Positions 10,055-19,041 of a stretch of 64,000 nt of DNA are shown here, one piece after another. A model generated the notes under the pieces. It was not told where the DNA came from and ran no database searches. It saw nothing but the letters and a program-made list of their open reading frames with translations. Every line of letters starts with the position of its first letter. Position 1 is the first letter of the stretch. The stretch comes from Bacteroidota bacterium (GTDB lineage: Bacteria; Bacteroidota; Bacteroidia; Sphingobacteriales; Sphingobacteriaceae), in the NCBI GenBank assembly GCA_018828585.1, contig JAHJVW010000023.1, positions 1 to 64,000 on the forward strand, in the 5' to 3' direction. A program made the translations under genes and the position numbers.

Positions 10055-10080
10055 AGCGTTCTCAAAAAATTGAGAACGCT
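10055..10080 (-). terminator. Rho-independent terminator after the fasciclin gene
   Basis: A perfect ten-base stem (AGCGTTCTCA / TGAGAACGCT) with a six-base loop. On the minus strand it is followed by a run of T (A run at 10049-10054). It separates the fasciclin gene from the MFS gene. Confidence 0.9.
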
Positions 10081-10108
10081 CGCCGTTGAAATTAATCAAA
10101 AATTAAAA

Positions 10109-10708
10109 TTATTTAGATGCTGGTGGAGGTAATAAAACTTTATCAATTACGTGAGTAACTCCATTGCTAGAAATAATATCAGCTATTGTAACTTTAGCAT
10201 CGCCTACCATTACTACACCATCTTTAACAGTCACTTTTAGTTTTGCGCCTTCAACAGTTGTTAATTCCATACCATCAGTTAAGTCAGATGCTTTTAAGGC
10301 TCCCGCAACAACATGATAAGTTAAAACTTTAGTTAGGTCACCTTTCATTTCTGGCTTTAATAAATTGTCAACTGTTCCGGCTGGCAAAGCTGCAAAAGCT
10401 TCGTTGGTTGGTGCAAAAACTGTAAATGGACCTGTTCCACTTAAAGTTTCAACCAACCCAGCTGCTTTAACTGCAGCTACTAAAGTGGTGTGATCACTTG
10501 AACCTACCGCATTTTCAACGATATTTTTAGAAGGTACCATCATTGCACCACCTACCATTACTCCTTCTTGCATAGAAGAATCCATTGACATACTGTCCAT
10601 TGCTGATGAATCTGAATTTGCATCAGCAGTTTTGTTTGAGTTACATGCTGTGATTGATAGTCCGATTACGGAAACCAGCATTAAAATTTTAATAAAGTTT
10701 TTTTTCAT
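10109..10708 (-). CDS. Fasciclin (FAS1) domain lipoprotein
   Basis: 199 residues. A lipoprotein signal ends in LSITAC, so Cys22 is the likely lipidated residue. A Ser/Met/Asp-rich linker (24-60) follows, then one FAS1 domain. The two conserved FAS1 boxes are visible: [15 protein letters not shown] (H1) and the YHVV..DVIDK-like end ([12 protein letters not shown]2). Such single-domain lipoproteins sit on the outer membrane or periplasmic side and are thought to mediate adhesion or matrix contacts. It is monocistronic: its own terminator lies downstream and a 122-bp divergent spacer separates it from the alcohol dehydrogenase gene. Confidence 0.92.
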   Translation of the reverse strand: MKKNFIKILMLVSVIGLSITACNSNKTADANSDSSAMDSMSMDSSMQEGVMVGGAMMVPSKNIVENAVGSSDHTTLVAAVKAAGLVETLSGTGPFTVFAPTNEAFAALPAGTVDNLLKPEMKGDLTKVLTYHVVAGALKASDLTDGMELTTVEGAKLKVTVKDGVVMVGDAKVTIADIISSNGVTHVIDKVLLPPPASK

Positions 10709-10830
10709 AATTTTTTAGTTTTTCTTAATTATATAACGAAATTTCATGCCATTAGGTTTTTTTTAAAATAATATTTATTGTTTTTTAATTTTAGTTAAAC
10801 ATTTTTAATCAAATTGGGGTTTAAAGTAAA

Positions 10831-12006
10831 ATGGAAAATTTTCAGTATTATAACCCAACTAAAATATTATTTGGTAAAGACGTAGTTGATCAACTCTGCA
10901 ATGAAACTACTTTATATGGAAATAAAGTTTTAATTATCATAGGACAGGGATCAGTTAAAAGAAGTGGATTGTATGCTCGCGTTCTTTCTTTACTAAATAT
11001 ATGTGGTATGCACCATGTTACTTACGAGGGAATTAAATCTAATCCAATAGTTCAGGATGCTGATGAAGCTATTAAATTAGCTAAGGCTGAAAATGTTGAG
11101 CTGATTATAGCAATAGGTGGAGGCTCGGTAATTGATACAGCGAAAGCAGTAGCTATGGGCTTTTATGTTGATCATCCTGTTTGGGATTTTTATCTACAAA
11201 AAGCAACCCGACCAACTCAAGCGCTTCCATTAATTAATATATTAACATTAGCTGCTACAGGAACTGAAATGAACTCGGCCACTGTATTACAAGATGATGC
11301 TTCTGGCATGAAAAAAGGTTACAGTGCACCTTGTCTTTTTCCAAAAGTTTCTTTTCTTGACCCATCATATACACTTTCTGTTCCTTTAAATTATACCGCT
11401 TATGGGGTGTCGGATTTAATTTCTCATGCTTTAGAACAATTTTTCGGTAAAGGAGAATCTCCATTGTCTGATTTATATACTGCTTCGGTAATAAAATTAG
11501 CCATTGAATATGGAGAAAAACTAATGCATGAACCTGATAATTTCGAATATCGATCGCAAATGATGTGGCTAGCTACCAATGCTTTAAACGGAACTTTAAA
11601 AGCTGGTAAAAACTCTGGAGATTGGGGTGTACATGGGCTAGAACATACTTTGAGTGTTTTGTATAATATTCCTCACGGAGCTGGACTCTCTATTGTTTAC
11701 CCTGCTTGGTTAAAATTTCATCGATCAAAAATCAATCAAAAATTAGCTTTTCTAGCTAAAGAGGTTTTCAGTATTCATAAAAAAGATGAGAATGAAGCAG
11801 CGAATCTCTTCATCCTCGAATTAGAAAAATTCTTTATCAAAATAAATACGCCGATCCGTTTAGAAGAAGCCGAAATTCAGAAATCTGATTTCAATAAAAT
11901 CATCGACAACTTTAAACTAAACAAAGTTTCAGGCTCGGTTTATTTATTAGATGAAAAATCTTATGACCAGATTTTAGGATTAATGTGGTCGTCATCCATT
12001 AAATGA
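10831..12006 (+). CDS. Iron-containing alcohol dehydrogenase, butanol-dehydrogenase-like
   Basis: 391 residues of the group III (Fe-ADH) family, starting with the typical NFxYxNPTKILFG. The NAD(P)-binding loop GGGSVID begins at residue 96. Metal ligands are recognisable as Asp195, His199, His268 and His282 (DLISH, HGLEH, NIPHGAG). It reduces aldehydes or oxidises alcohols in the cytoplasm; which substrate is used cannot be told. It is divergent from the fasciclin gene and stands alone, since the next gene starts 70 bp downstream and is of an unrelated family. Confidence 0.92.
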   Translation: MENFQYYNPTKILFGKDVVDQLCNETTLYGNKVLIIIGQGSVKRSGLYARVLSLLNICGMHHVTYEGIKSNPIVQDADEAIKLAKAENVELIIAIGGGSVIDTAKAVAMGFYVDHPVWDFYLQKATRPTQALPLINILTLAATGTEMNSATVLQDDASGMKKGYSAPCLFPKVSFLDPSYTLSVPLNYTAYGVSDLISHALEQFFGKGESPLSDLYTASVIKLAIEYGEKLMHEPDNFEYRSQMMWLATNALNGTLKAGKNSGDWGVHGLEHTLSVLYNIPHGAGLSIVYPAWLKFHRSKINQKLAFLAKEVFSIHKKDENEAANLFILELEKFFIKINTPIRLEEAEIQKSDFNKIIDNFKLNKVSGSVYLLDEKSYDQILGLMWSSSIK

Positions 12007-12076
12007 GACCTTAATATTTATTAATTCTACACAACTATTTCTTTATCATCCAATATTTTTGGATATTTAGCGAAAC

Positions 12077-12562
12077 ATGAAAGTTTCAGCAAATACCCTA
12101 AAATGGGCGATTAGATTTTATCCACCACTCTTTTTTCAGAGAATTTGGGTTAAAAACTTTTCACCTGATTTTAGAAGCGTAGAAGTTAAGATTAATAAAA
12201 GCATTCTCAATACAAATTATAACAAATCCATTTTCGGTGGCACCATATTTAGCGCTACTGACCCATTTTATGCCCTTCTTTTCGATCAGATTTTTAAGTT
12301 AAAAGGATACAAGACAAGAGTTTGGTTAAAGAGCGCACAAATTCAGTACTTAAAGCCTGCACATGGTAACTTATATTTTAAAATTACGCTTACAGAAGAA
12401 GAAGTAAGTGAGGCTGAAAGAATTTTAAAAGCCGATGGAAAATTTGTCAAATCTTTTCCCTTAGACATTTTCAATAGTGAAGGGGTATTGTGTGCCCATG
12501 TTGATAATGAGATCTACGTAAGGAATCTTTATCATGGCGAAAACCAAACCATTGCTTATTAA
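12077..12562 (+). CDS. DUF4442 (hotdog-fold, thioesterase-like) protein
   Basis: 161 residues resembling DUF4442 proteins: an aromatic N-terminus RFYPPLFFQRIWV, then a central IFGGTIFSATDPFYALLF, which is the family's hotdog helix. No canonical catalytic Asp-based thioesterase motif is seen, so activity is unproven. The GNAT gene starts two bases after its stop and the AlbA_2 gene overlaps the GNAT stop, making a tight three-gene unit. Confidence 0.75.
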   Translation: MKVSANTLKWAIRFYPPLFFQRIWVKNFSPDFRSVEVKINKSILNTNYNKSIFGGTIFSATDPFYALLFDQIFKLKGYKTRVWLKSAQIQYLKPAHGNLYFKITLTEEEVSEAERILKADGKFVKSFPLDIFNSEGVLCAHVDNEIYVRNLYHGENQTIAY

Positions 12563-12564
12563 TT

Positions 12565-13029
12565 ATGAAATCAAAAGTGTTGCTAAATGATGTCGTTTAT
12601 TTAGATAAAGGATTTCTAATATCTACTGATAAAAGTCTATTGAATAAAGATTTTATTTACAATTTCTTAACTAATCAATCTTACTGGGCAAAAGGTATTC
12701 CAATAGAAAAAGTAGAAACATCTATCAATGAGTCTATTTGCTTTGGGGTTTACCATCAGCAGCAGCAGGTGGGTTTTGCTAGAGTAATTAGTGACAAGAG
12801 TACATTTGCTTATTTGGCTGATGTATTTATTATTGATGAATATAGAAAACAGGGATTGTCTAAGTGGTTGATTCAGACAATTATGGCACATACAGATTTT
12901 CAATCATTAAGGAGATGGATGTTAGCTACTGCGGATGCCCATGAGCTTTATGAAAAATTTGGTTTCGAGCCACTAAATGCAGCCAATCGATGGATGCAAG
13001 TTTTCATTCCTTATCAAAAAAAAGAATAA
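12565..13029 (+). CDS. GNAT family N-acetyltransferase
   Basis: 154 residues. Acetyl-CoA-binding motif A is visible as YLADVFIIDEYRKQGLSKWL (about 92-111), with the Q-x-x-G pyrophosphate loop shortened to RKQGLS. The C-terminal YEKFGFEPL is the usual motif B end. It transfers an acetyl group from acetyl-CoA to an unknown amine. It lies two bases after the DUF4442 gene and shares TAATG with the following gene. Confidence 0.88.
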   Translation: MKSKVLLNDVVYLDKGFLISTDKSLLNKDFIYNFLTNQSYWAKGIPIEKVETSINESICFGVYHQQQQVGFARVISDKSTFAYLADVFIIDEYRKQGLSKWLIQTIMAHTDFQSLRRWMLATADAHELYEKFGFEPLNAANRWMQVFIPYQKKE

Positions 13030-13670
13030 TGAATCGATTAAAATCGCACCAAATAAAACAAATGATTTGGAGTGGAGAAAGTGTAATCCTTGATTTTAAA
13101 AAGACCATTACATCCTGCAATAAAATTGCTAAGACCATGGTTTCTTTCGCTAATAATAAAGGCGGCAAGCTGTTTATTGGTGTGGCAGATGATGGAACGG
13201 TAAAAGGTGTTAAATCTGAGGATGAAGAACGTTACATGATTGAAAAAGCAGCGACTTTTTTTGCTAAGCCTATGCTAGAGCCGTTTTTCGAAGAGGTGTA
13301 TGTAGAGGATAAATTGGTTTTGGTAGTCGACATTCCTGAGAGCGACATTAAGCCTCATTATGCCTTAGGCGAAAATCAAAAATGGTGGGCTTACATTAGA
13401 GTGAAAGACAAAAGTGTTTTAGCCAGTAAAATTGTTTTAGATGTTTTAAAAAGAGAAAATCAAGATAAGGGTGTTTTAATTGAATATTCATCTAAAGAAA
13501 AAGCGCTTTTAGAATATTTAGAACATAATGAACGCATCACTTTAAAAGAATATACAAATATGTTAAACCTATCCAGAAGACGGGCATCACAAATTTTAGT
13601 AACGATGGTTTTATCTGGAGTAGTCAGAGTTCATACCACCGAAAAAGAAGAGTTTTACACTGCCAGCTAA
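13029..13670 (+). CDS. AlbA_2 (Schlafen-type, divergent AAA_4) DNA-binding domain protein
   Basis: 213 residues from the ATG at 13029, which overlaps the GNAT stop. An earlier in-frame ATG at 12990 lies inside the GNAT gene and would add only overlap residues. The N-terminal 120 residues match AlbA_2: E-V-x-LDFKKT, then VSFANNKGGKLFIGVADDG, the family's most conserved stretch. The C-terminal 60 residues look like a winged helix (LEHNERITLKEYTNMLNLSR). Such proteins are often annotated as putative transcriptional regulators. Its target is unknown; the two enzymes upstream may be simply co-transcribed. Confidence 0.82.
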   Translation: MNRLKSHQIKQMIWSGESVILDFKKTITSCNKIAKTMVSFANNKGGKLFIGVADDGTVKGVKSEDEERYMIEKAATFFAKPMLEPFFEEVYVEDKLVLVVDIPESDIKPHYALGENQKWWAYIRVKDKSVLASKIVLDVLKRENQDKGVLIEYSSKEKALLEYLEHNERITLKEYTNMLNLSRRRASQILVTMVLSGVVRVHTTEKEEFYTAS

Positions 13671-13718
13671 AATTCTGCAAATAATCCTTTATTTTGCCTT
13701 TTATTATAAATCTTTAAA

Positions 13719-15074
13719 GTGTTTCAGTCATTCGCTAAGTATAAACCTTATTACAAGAGTAATTTTCTTTTGGCCTATCCTGTTGTGATCTCACAGCTAG
13801 GACATATGATGACTTCTGTTGCTGATAGTGTAATGGTTGGTCAATTAGGCACCATTCCTTTAGCCGCATGTGCTTTAGGTAACAGCATTCTGGGGATTTT
13901 TATGGTTACAGGTATTGGCATTTCACAAGGTGTAACACCTCTGGTGGCACAAGAAAATGGAAAAAATAACAAAAGTGTTTGTGGTCTTTTATTAGAACAG
14001 AGTGTGCTAATTTGTATTGTCACAGGCATAATTCTTTGTGGGATAGTCAGCTTAATTGCCTTTCATTTAGATATTTTAGGTCAAGCTGAAAACGTAGTTT
14101 TAGCATCAAAAAATTATTTGTTAATTATTGGCGCATCTATTATTCCTTTAATGCTTTTTCAAAGTTTTAGACAGTTTGCCGAGGGCTTGGGTTATACTCG
14201 CCAGGCTATGTTCTTATCTGTCGGCGGAAACATCTTAAATATTATTTTTAATTTTCTTTTAATTTATGGATGGTTTGGATTTCCAGCTTTAGGTTTATTT
14301 GGTGCAGGTATAGGGACTTTTATTTCAAGAGTTTTTATGGCAATTGGAATGGGATTATTCGTTATAAAATCAGTACTATTCAAAGATTACATTCAAAAAT
14401 TCAAAATTAACAAAGCAGATTGGGACAAAATGAGAAGTATCATCAAACTAGGTTTTCCAATTGCAATGCAATACTTTTTTGAAGTTGGCGCTTTTTCTGG
14501 AGCCGCCATTATGATAGGCTGGATTGGAGCAAAAGAATTAGCTGCTCATCAAATTGCGATAAATTTAGCGGCTCTAACCTATATGGGTGCTAGTGGAATT
14601 GGTGTTGCGGCAACAATAAAAGCTGGACATGCCTTTGGTAAAAGAGACTTTAAAGATTTAAGACTTTCTGCAATTAGTTCTTATCATTTAGTGATTGGCT
14701 ACATGCTTATTACTGCATTTATATTTTTAACATGTAATCATTTATTACCATCGGTATATATCAAAAATGAAGAAGTGATACAAATTGCTGGTGAACTATT
14801 AATTGTTGCCGCCTTTTTCCAACTTTCCGATGGAATACAAGTGGTAGGAGCAGGAATTCTAAGAGGCTTGTCAGATGTTAAAGTACCAACTTTAGTCACC
14901 CTAATTGCGTACTGGATCGTGGGTTTACCATTGGGTTATGTGTTAGGTTTTACTTTTCACATGGGACCGATAGGGATTTGGATTTCACTTTCTATGAGTT
15001 TAACTGTAGTTGCAGTTTTATTGTATTGGCGTTTCAATAAACTGAGTAAATCTCTTCAATTATCTGTTAATTAA
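13719..15074 (+). CDS. MATE family efflux transporter
   Basis: 451 residues with 12 hydrophobic segments in two similar halves, the usual MATE length. The N-terminal half has PVVISQLGHMMTSVADSVMVG, a strong MATE signature, and the second half PIAMQYFFEVGAFSGAAIMIG is its repeat. It probably exports drugs or cationic metabolites using Na+ or H+. Translation begins at GTG 13719; there is no ATG that would keep the first helix. The following small gene starts 31 bp downstream. Confidence 0.92.
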   Translation: MFQSFAKYKPYYKSNFLLAYPVVISQLGHMMTSVADSVMVGQLGTIPLAACALGNSILGIFMVTGIGISQGVTPLVAQENGKNNKSVCGLLLEQSVLICIVTGIILCGIVSLIAFHLDILGQAENVVLASKNYLLIIGASIIPLMLFQSFRQFAEGLGYTRQAMFLSVGGNILNIIFNFLLIYGWFGFPALGLFGAGIGTFISRVFMAIGMGLFVIKSVLFKDYIQKFKINKADWDKMRSIIKLGFPIAMQYFFEVGAFSGAAIMIGWIGAKELAAHQIAINLAALTYMGASGIGVAATIKAGHAFGKRDFKDLRLSAISSYHLVIGYMLITAFIFLTCNHLLPSVYIKNEEVIQIAGELLIVAAFFQLSDGIQVVGAGILRGLSDVKVPTLVTLIAYWIVGLPLGYVLGFTFHMGPIGIWISLSMSLTVVAVLLYWRFNKLSKSLQLSVN

Positions 15075-15105
15075 AACAAAAAGACTTTTTATTGATTTGT
15101 TGAAC

Positions 15106-15483
15106 ATGAACAGAGACGAAGTGATTAAAAGTATTAGACCACAAATTCAATTTTTAAATCCGGAGCAACCTTTAGAACAATTTCAAGAAATTTTGAGACA
15201 AGTCTTGAAATTACAAAATGATGTTTTATTAACCCTAGCCCTTAATTTTCTTGAAAATAAATATAAAGATTATCAAAATAGAGATCTAACCATCAAATAT
15301 AATTTACTTTATCAAAGTTTGAAGAAAGATATTCCTTTTAAAAAGATGTTAATTGGAACAATTGTAGGCTTTTTCACCCAAAATGAATTAGCTATTTATC
15401 ACACACAAGAGCAGGAAATCAATAAAAGATTAGTAGAATTTATCTATAAAAGATTAAGTACTCAAATCATCACTCAAGCTTAA
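15106..15483 (+). CDS. Hypothetical helical protein
   Basis: 125 residues from ATG 15106; a TTG at 15097 in the same frame is less likely. There is no signal peptide or membrane segment. It is rich in Leu, Gln, Lys and Asn and is predicted all-helical (EILRQVLKLQNDVLLTLALN). I do not recognise the family. It follows the MATE gene closely on the same strand and may be co-transcribed with it. Confidence 0.6.
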   Translation: MNRDEVIKSIRPQIQFLNPEQPLEQFQEILRQVLKLQNDVLLTLALNFLENKYKDYQNRDLTIKYNLLYQSLKKDIPFKKMLIGTIVGFFTQNELAIYHTQEQEINKRLVEFIYKRLSTQIITQA

Positions 15484-15561
15484 TTTTCTCTTAATATAAT
15501 ATCCATTCCCACTCTTTAATTTTAGGGAATGAAATTAAAACCGAAGAACATCTAAGCTAAA

Positions 15562-16212
15562 ATGAATCAGCTAAAGCTTTATTGCCTTGGTTATTCTTTC
15601 GCTTTCATTTCTGCTGATTTTAATAGCAGGTAAAACCGAAAGCTTTTTATTTATCAACCAATTTCACGCTCCATTTTTTGATGAGTTTTTAAACTCATCA
15701 CTAATTTGGGAGACGGTTTTATTTGGATATTTATGTTGAGCTACTGCCTGATGAAACATAGAGAAAAGTGGTCAATTGTTTTCACGTCTTTCGCAATATC
15801 TAACGTATTTGTAACCACTTTAAAAGGGCTGATATTCACCAATGCTTTGAGACCGATGAGCTTAGTGGATAAAGGTTATTTCTTACATTTTGTTGATGTT
15901 ATTAAAATGTATTTACATCATAGTTTTCCTTCTGGGCATAGCATCACCGCTTTTGCAGTTGCCTTTACGCTAGTTCTTTTGATCAAAAAGAAAAATTACT
16001 ATAAATACTTATTTTTTATAACTGCATTTTTAGTAGTCTTTAACCAGATTTATCTATCAGAGCACTTCCCAATTGATGTAATAGCTGGAGTTTTTATCGG
16101 GATTTTGAGCACTTACCTCTCAATATACCTTCTGTCATTATTCAAAAAAAATAAATTCATTATTGAAGACCCAGAAAGTATCCTATTTGAAACTGAAATT
16201 TACGCTTCTTAA
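15562..16212 (+). pseudogene. Frameshifted PAP2-family phosphatase
   Basis: The complete PAP2 protein is readable only by switching frame twice. The ATG at 15562 gives MNQL. The frame offset by one then gives IALVILSLSFLLILIAG and FLFINQFHAPFFDEFL up to about 15691. From 15694 the original frame resumes with LITNLGDGFIWIF and stays open to 16212. The two indels are of opposite sign and lie at short A or T runs. Motifs: K-N8-RP (KGLIFTNALRP), PSGH (HHSFPSGHS), and the third motif FNQIYLSEHFPIDV, where the usual Arg before IYL is Gln. If real, the gene is inactive; sequencing error at homopolymers is the alternative. Confidence 0.7.
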
Positions 16213-16334
16213 ATTTATTTTTCTTTAACATTATAGCATTCACCTATCACTTCCATTGCAACAATATGATAGGATTATAGGTGATGTTCAAGTAAACTCT
16301 CGTAACTCATGCTAAAATATATAGGCATAAAAAA

Positions 16335-16356
16335 AGCAGATGAAGACTCATCTGCT
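16335..16356. terminator. Bidirectional rho-independent terminator
   Basis: The nine-base stem AGCAGATGA / TCATCTGCT with loop AGAC is flanked by an A run on the left and a T run on the right. It can therefore end transcripts from both the PAP2 gene (plus) and the E2 gene (minus). Confidence 0.9.
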
Positions 16357-16379
16357 TTTTTATGATATTAATTACAAAA

Positions 16380-17738
16380 TTAAATTTCTCTATTGCTATC
16401 CCACTGTTCTAAATAATCAGCTACTCTTCTAACAAAAGAACCTCCTAAAGAACCATCTACCACTCTATGATCATAAGAAAGTGATAAATACATCATGTGA
16501 CGAATAGCAATCACATCGCCGTATTCAGTCTCTATAACAGCAGGTTTCTTTTTAATAGCACCCACCGCTAAAATTGCTACTTGTGGCTGATTAATAATCG
16601 GCGTTCCCATTACGTTACCAAAAGTACCCACGTTTGTTAAAGTAAATGTACCTCCCTGCACTTCATCAGGCTGTAATTTATTTAATCTGGCTCTACTCGC
16701 TAAATCATTAACAGATTTTGTAATTCCTAATAAATTAAGTTGATCAGCATTTTTTATGACTGGTACAATTAAATTTCCAGATGGTAAGGCTGCAGCCATA
16801 CCAATATTTATATCTTTTTTCTTGATGATTTGCGTTCCTTTAACGGATATATTAATCATTGGCAAATCCTTTATCGCTTTTGCTACTGCTTCAATAAAAA
16901 TTGGTGTAAAGGTTATTTTTTCACCCTCACGTTTTTCAAAGCTATTTTTAACTTTATTTCTCCAGTTAACCAAGTTGGTGACATCTGCCTCTACAAATGA
17001 AGTCACATGAGGAGAAGTTTGAACACTGTTTACCATGTGATCGGCAATTAGCTTACGCATCCGATCCATCTCTATAATTTCATCTCCGCCGCTAACAGAA
17101 GTTGCAGGCTTTACTGCTTTTGATGGCTCGGATTTTATTTCTTGAGCTTTAGGATTTGATTGTTGCGGTTGAACTTGTTTAGATTCCTCATTAATAGGTT
17201 CATTTTTAGCTTCAACCTTATCTTTACCTCTTTCAGAAATATAATCCAATAAGTCGTTTTTTGTTACCCGACCATCTGTTCCAGATCCTTTTATAAGATC
17301 CAATTCCTGAACATCAATACCTTCTTCTTGTGCGATACTCTTTACCAATGGAGAATAAAAACGATCAGAAGAACTAAAATCTACTGCAGCTAGTTCCTCT
17401 TTTTCATTAATAGTTTCAGGTACAAAAGGTATTTCTTCTTCCCTTTTAAGTGTGCTAATTTCGGCATCTTTAACTTCCTCCTCCACAGCAGTATCACCTT
17501 CTATCTCAATAATCGCAATCACATCGCCTACTTGAGCCACATCATTTTCATTAAAAAGATGTTTTACCATTTTTCCACTTACGGGCGATGGAACTTCAGA
17601 ATCTACTTTATCTGTTGCAATTTCTAGTATGGTATCATCTACCTCAATGGTATCCCCTGGGTTTTTTTCCCATTTAATAACAGTTGCTTCAGCAACACTT
17701 TCGCCCATTTTTGGTAATAAAAGTTCGTATTGAGCCAT
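16380..17738 (-). CDS. Dihydrolipoamide acyltransferase (E2) of a 2-oxo acid dehydrogenase complex
   Basis: 452 residues in three parts. The lipoyl domain (1-80) carries the lipoylated Lys44 in ATDKVDSEVP. The peripheral-subunit-binding domain lies at about 125-165 (SPLVKSIAQEEGIDV, GSGTDGRVTKNDLL). A Gln/Lys-rich linker leads to the catalytic domain (about 225-452) with the HxxxDG active site SYDHRVVDGSLGG (His424, Asp428). It passes acyl groups from lipoamide to CoA. The sequence alone does not separate branched-chain from pyruvate or 2-oxoglutarate types; no E1 or E3 gene is adjacent. It is downstream of cinA (43 bp) on the same strand and ends at a bidirectional terminator. Confidence 0.9.
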   Translation of the reverse strand: MAQYELLLPKMGESVAEATVIKWEKNPGDTIEVDDTILEIATDKVDSEVPSPVSGKMVKHLFNENDVAQVGDVIAIIEIEGDTAVEEEVKDAEISTLKREEEIPFVPETINEKEELAAVDFSSSDRFYSPLVKSIAQEEGIDVQELDLIKGSGTDGRVTKNDLLDYISERGKDKVEAKNEPINEESKQVQPQQSNPKAQEIKSEPSKAVKPATSVSGGDEIIEMDRMRKLIADHMVNSVQTSPHVTSFVEADVTNLVNWRNKVKNSFEKREGEKITFTPIFIEAVAKAIKDLPMINISVKGTQIIKKKDINIGMAAALPSGNLIVPVIKNADQLNLLGITKSVNDLASRARLNKLQPDEVQGGTFTLTNVGTFGNVMGTPIINQPQVAILAVGAIKKKPAVIETEYGDVIAIRHMMYLSLSYDHRVVDGSLGGSFVRRVADYLEQWDSNREI

Positions 17739-17781
17739 GAATATATCTTAAATTGGTTTTTTACAAAAATAACAATAATGC

Positions 17782-19038
17782 TTAAGATTCTGCATTAAAC
17801 TCCTTTAATAAACGGAATAAAAGATTTAATGCAGCTATAGAAGAACGTTCTATATTCTGTAATCGTTTATTGCCAAAATTGAATTTTTTAACAACCGTTT
17901 TTTCACGATTTCCTACCCCAATCCAAACTGTTCCAACAGGTTTATCAGGCATACCGCCGTCAGGACCCGCTATTCCGCTAACAGCAATTGCATAATCTGA
18001 ATTAAAATTAGTTAAAGCTCCTAGTACCATTTCGGTAATTGTTTCTTCGCTAACTGCACCAAACTTTTCTAAAGTCTCTTTTTTTACCCCTAATAGTTTT
18101 GTCTTTAATTCGTAGGAATAAACAATACCTCCGCCTGTAAAAACTGAGGAACAACCAGGGTGCTGAGTAATCAGCTGTGATATAAAACCACCTGTACAAC
18201 TTTCAGCCACTGACAAAGTCAATTTATTTGCTTCCATTAAATTAAGGATGGCTTTTTCAATTGGAATATCCTCTTTAGCAACCCAATACTCTGGAATAAG
18301 ATCTATAATTTTAGAAATATATGCTTGAACCTCGTTTTTAATCTCATCTGTTGCATGTTCTTTGGTACTTAGCCTTAACCTTACAGAACCTAATTTTGGC
18401 AAATAAGCTAACTTAATATAATTTGGAAGTGAGTCTTCGATATCAGCTAACTTTTCTGCTAAAAAAGACTCCCCCACTCCTGCTGTTAGAATTGTTCGAT
18501 GATAAACTGCAGGTAAATTAAACTCTTTCTTTATGAATGGAATTACCTTACTCGTCATCAGGTTCATCATCTCATAGGGAACTCCAGGCATAGAAATGAA
18601 AATCTTTTTATCCTTTCTAAACAACATCGAAGGGGCGGTTCCTTGGTCGTTTAATAAGACTTCACAATTATCAGGCACTAGGGCTTGCTGCTTATTCACT
18701 TCAAGCAAAGGAGCGTTGTATCTTTTAAAAATATCATTAACTACTTTTAAAGTAGGCTCGTGAAGTACAAAACTTTTACTTTTAAAATATTGAGCCATTG
18801 TTTTTTTGGTGATATCATCTTTTGTTGGGCCTAAACCTCCTGTAACCAAAATAATATCTGCTCTATCTTCAGCGTTTTTTAAAGCTTCTATAATATGCTC
18901 AGCATCATCAGAAACAGAGGTGATTTGTTTCACTTTTATGCCAATTTTATTTAATTCGGTAGCCATCCAAGCCGAATTACTATCTATAATTTGGCCAATT
19001 AAAATTTCATCACCAATAGTGATCAGCTCTGCTAACAT
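17782..19038 (-). CDS. cinA: CinA-family protein (MoCF domain plus NMN deamidase PncC domain)
   Basis: 418 residues. The N-terminal MoaB/MoCF-like domain (1-170) starts with AELITIGDEILIGQIIDSNS and contains VTGGLGPTKDD. The C-terminal PncC domain (about 255-418) has SVAESCTGG and IAVSGIAGPDGG. The PncC half hydrolyses NMN to NaMN in pyridine-nucleotide recycling; the MoCF half has ADP-ribose pyrophosphatase activity in characterised CinA proteins. It sits three bases after the lptD stop codon, an arrangement that looks like one operon (lptD-cinA-E2). Confidence 0.95.
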   Translation of the reverse strand: MLAELITIGDEILIGQIIDSNSAWMATELNKIGIKVKQITSVSDDAEHIIEALKNAEDRADIILVTGGLGPTKDDITKKTMAQYFKSKSFVLHEPTLKVVNDIFKRYNAPLLEVNKQQALVPDNCEVLLNDQGTAPSMLFRKDKKIFISMPGVPYEMMNLMTSKVIPFIKKEFNLPAVYHRTILTAGVGESFLAEKLADIEDSLPNYIKLAYLPKLGSVRLRLSTKEHATDEIKNEVQAYISKIIDLIPEYWVAKEDIPIEKAILNLMEANKLTLSVAESCTGGFISQLITQHPGCSSVFTGGGIVYSYELKTKLLGVKKETLEKFGAVSEETITEMVLGALTNFNSDYAIAVSGIAGPDGGMPDKPVGTVWIGVGNREKTVVKKFNFGNKRLQNIERSSIAALNLLFRLLKEFNAES

Positions 19039-19041
19039 ATT

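Noticed and set aside
10003-10065. Longer start of the MFS gene
   Set aside because: The extra 21 codons are read across the terminator of the fasciclin gene, so the transcript would not contain them.
12990-13028. Earlier start of the AlbA_2 gene
   Set aside because: It would lie inside the GNAT coding region; the ATG at 13029 overlaps the GNAT stop in the usual way.
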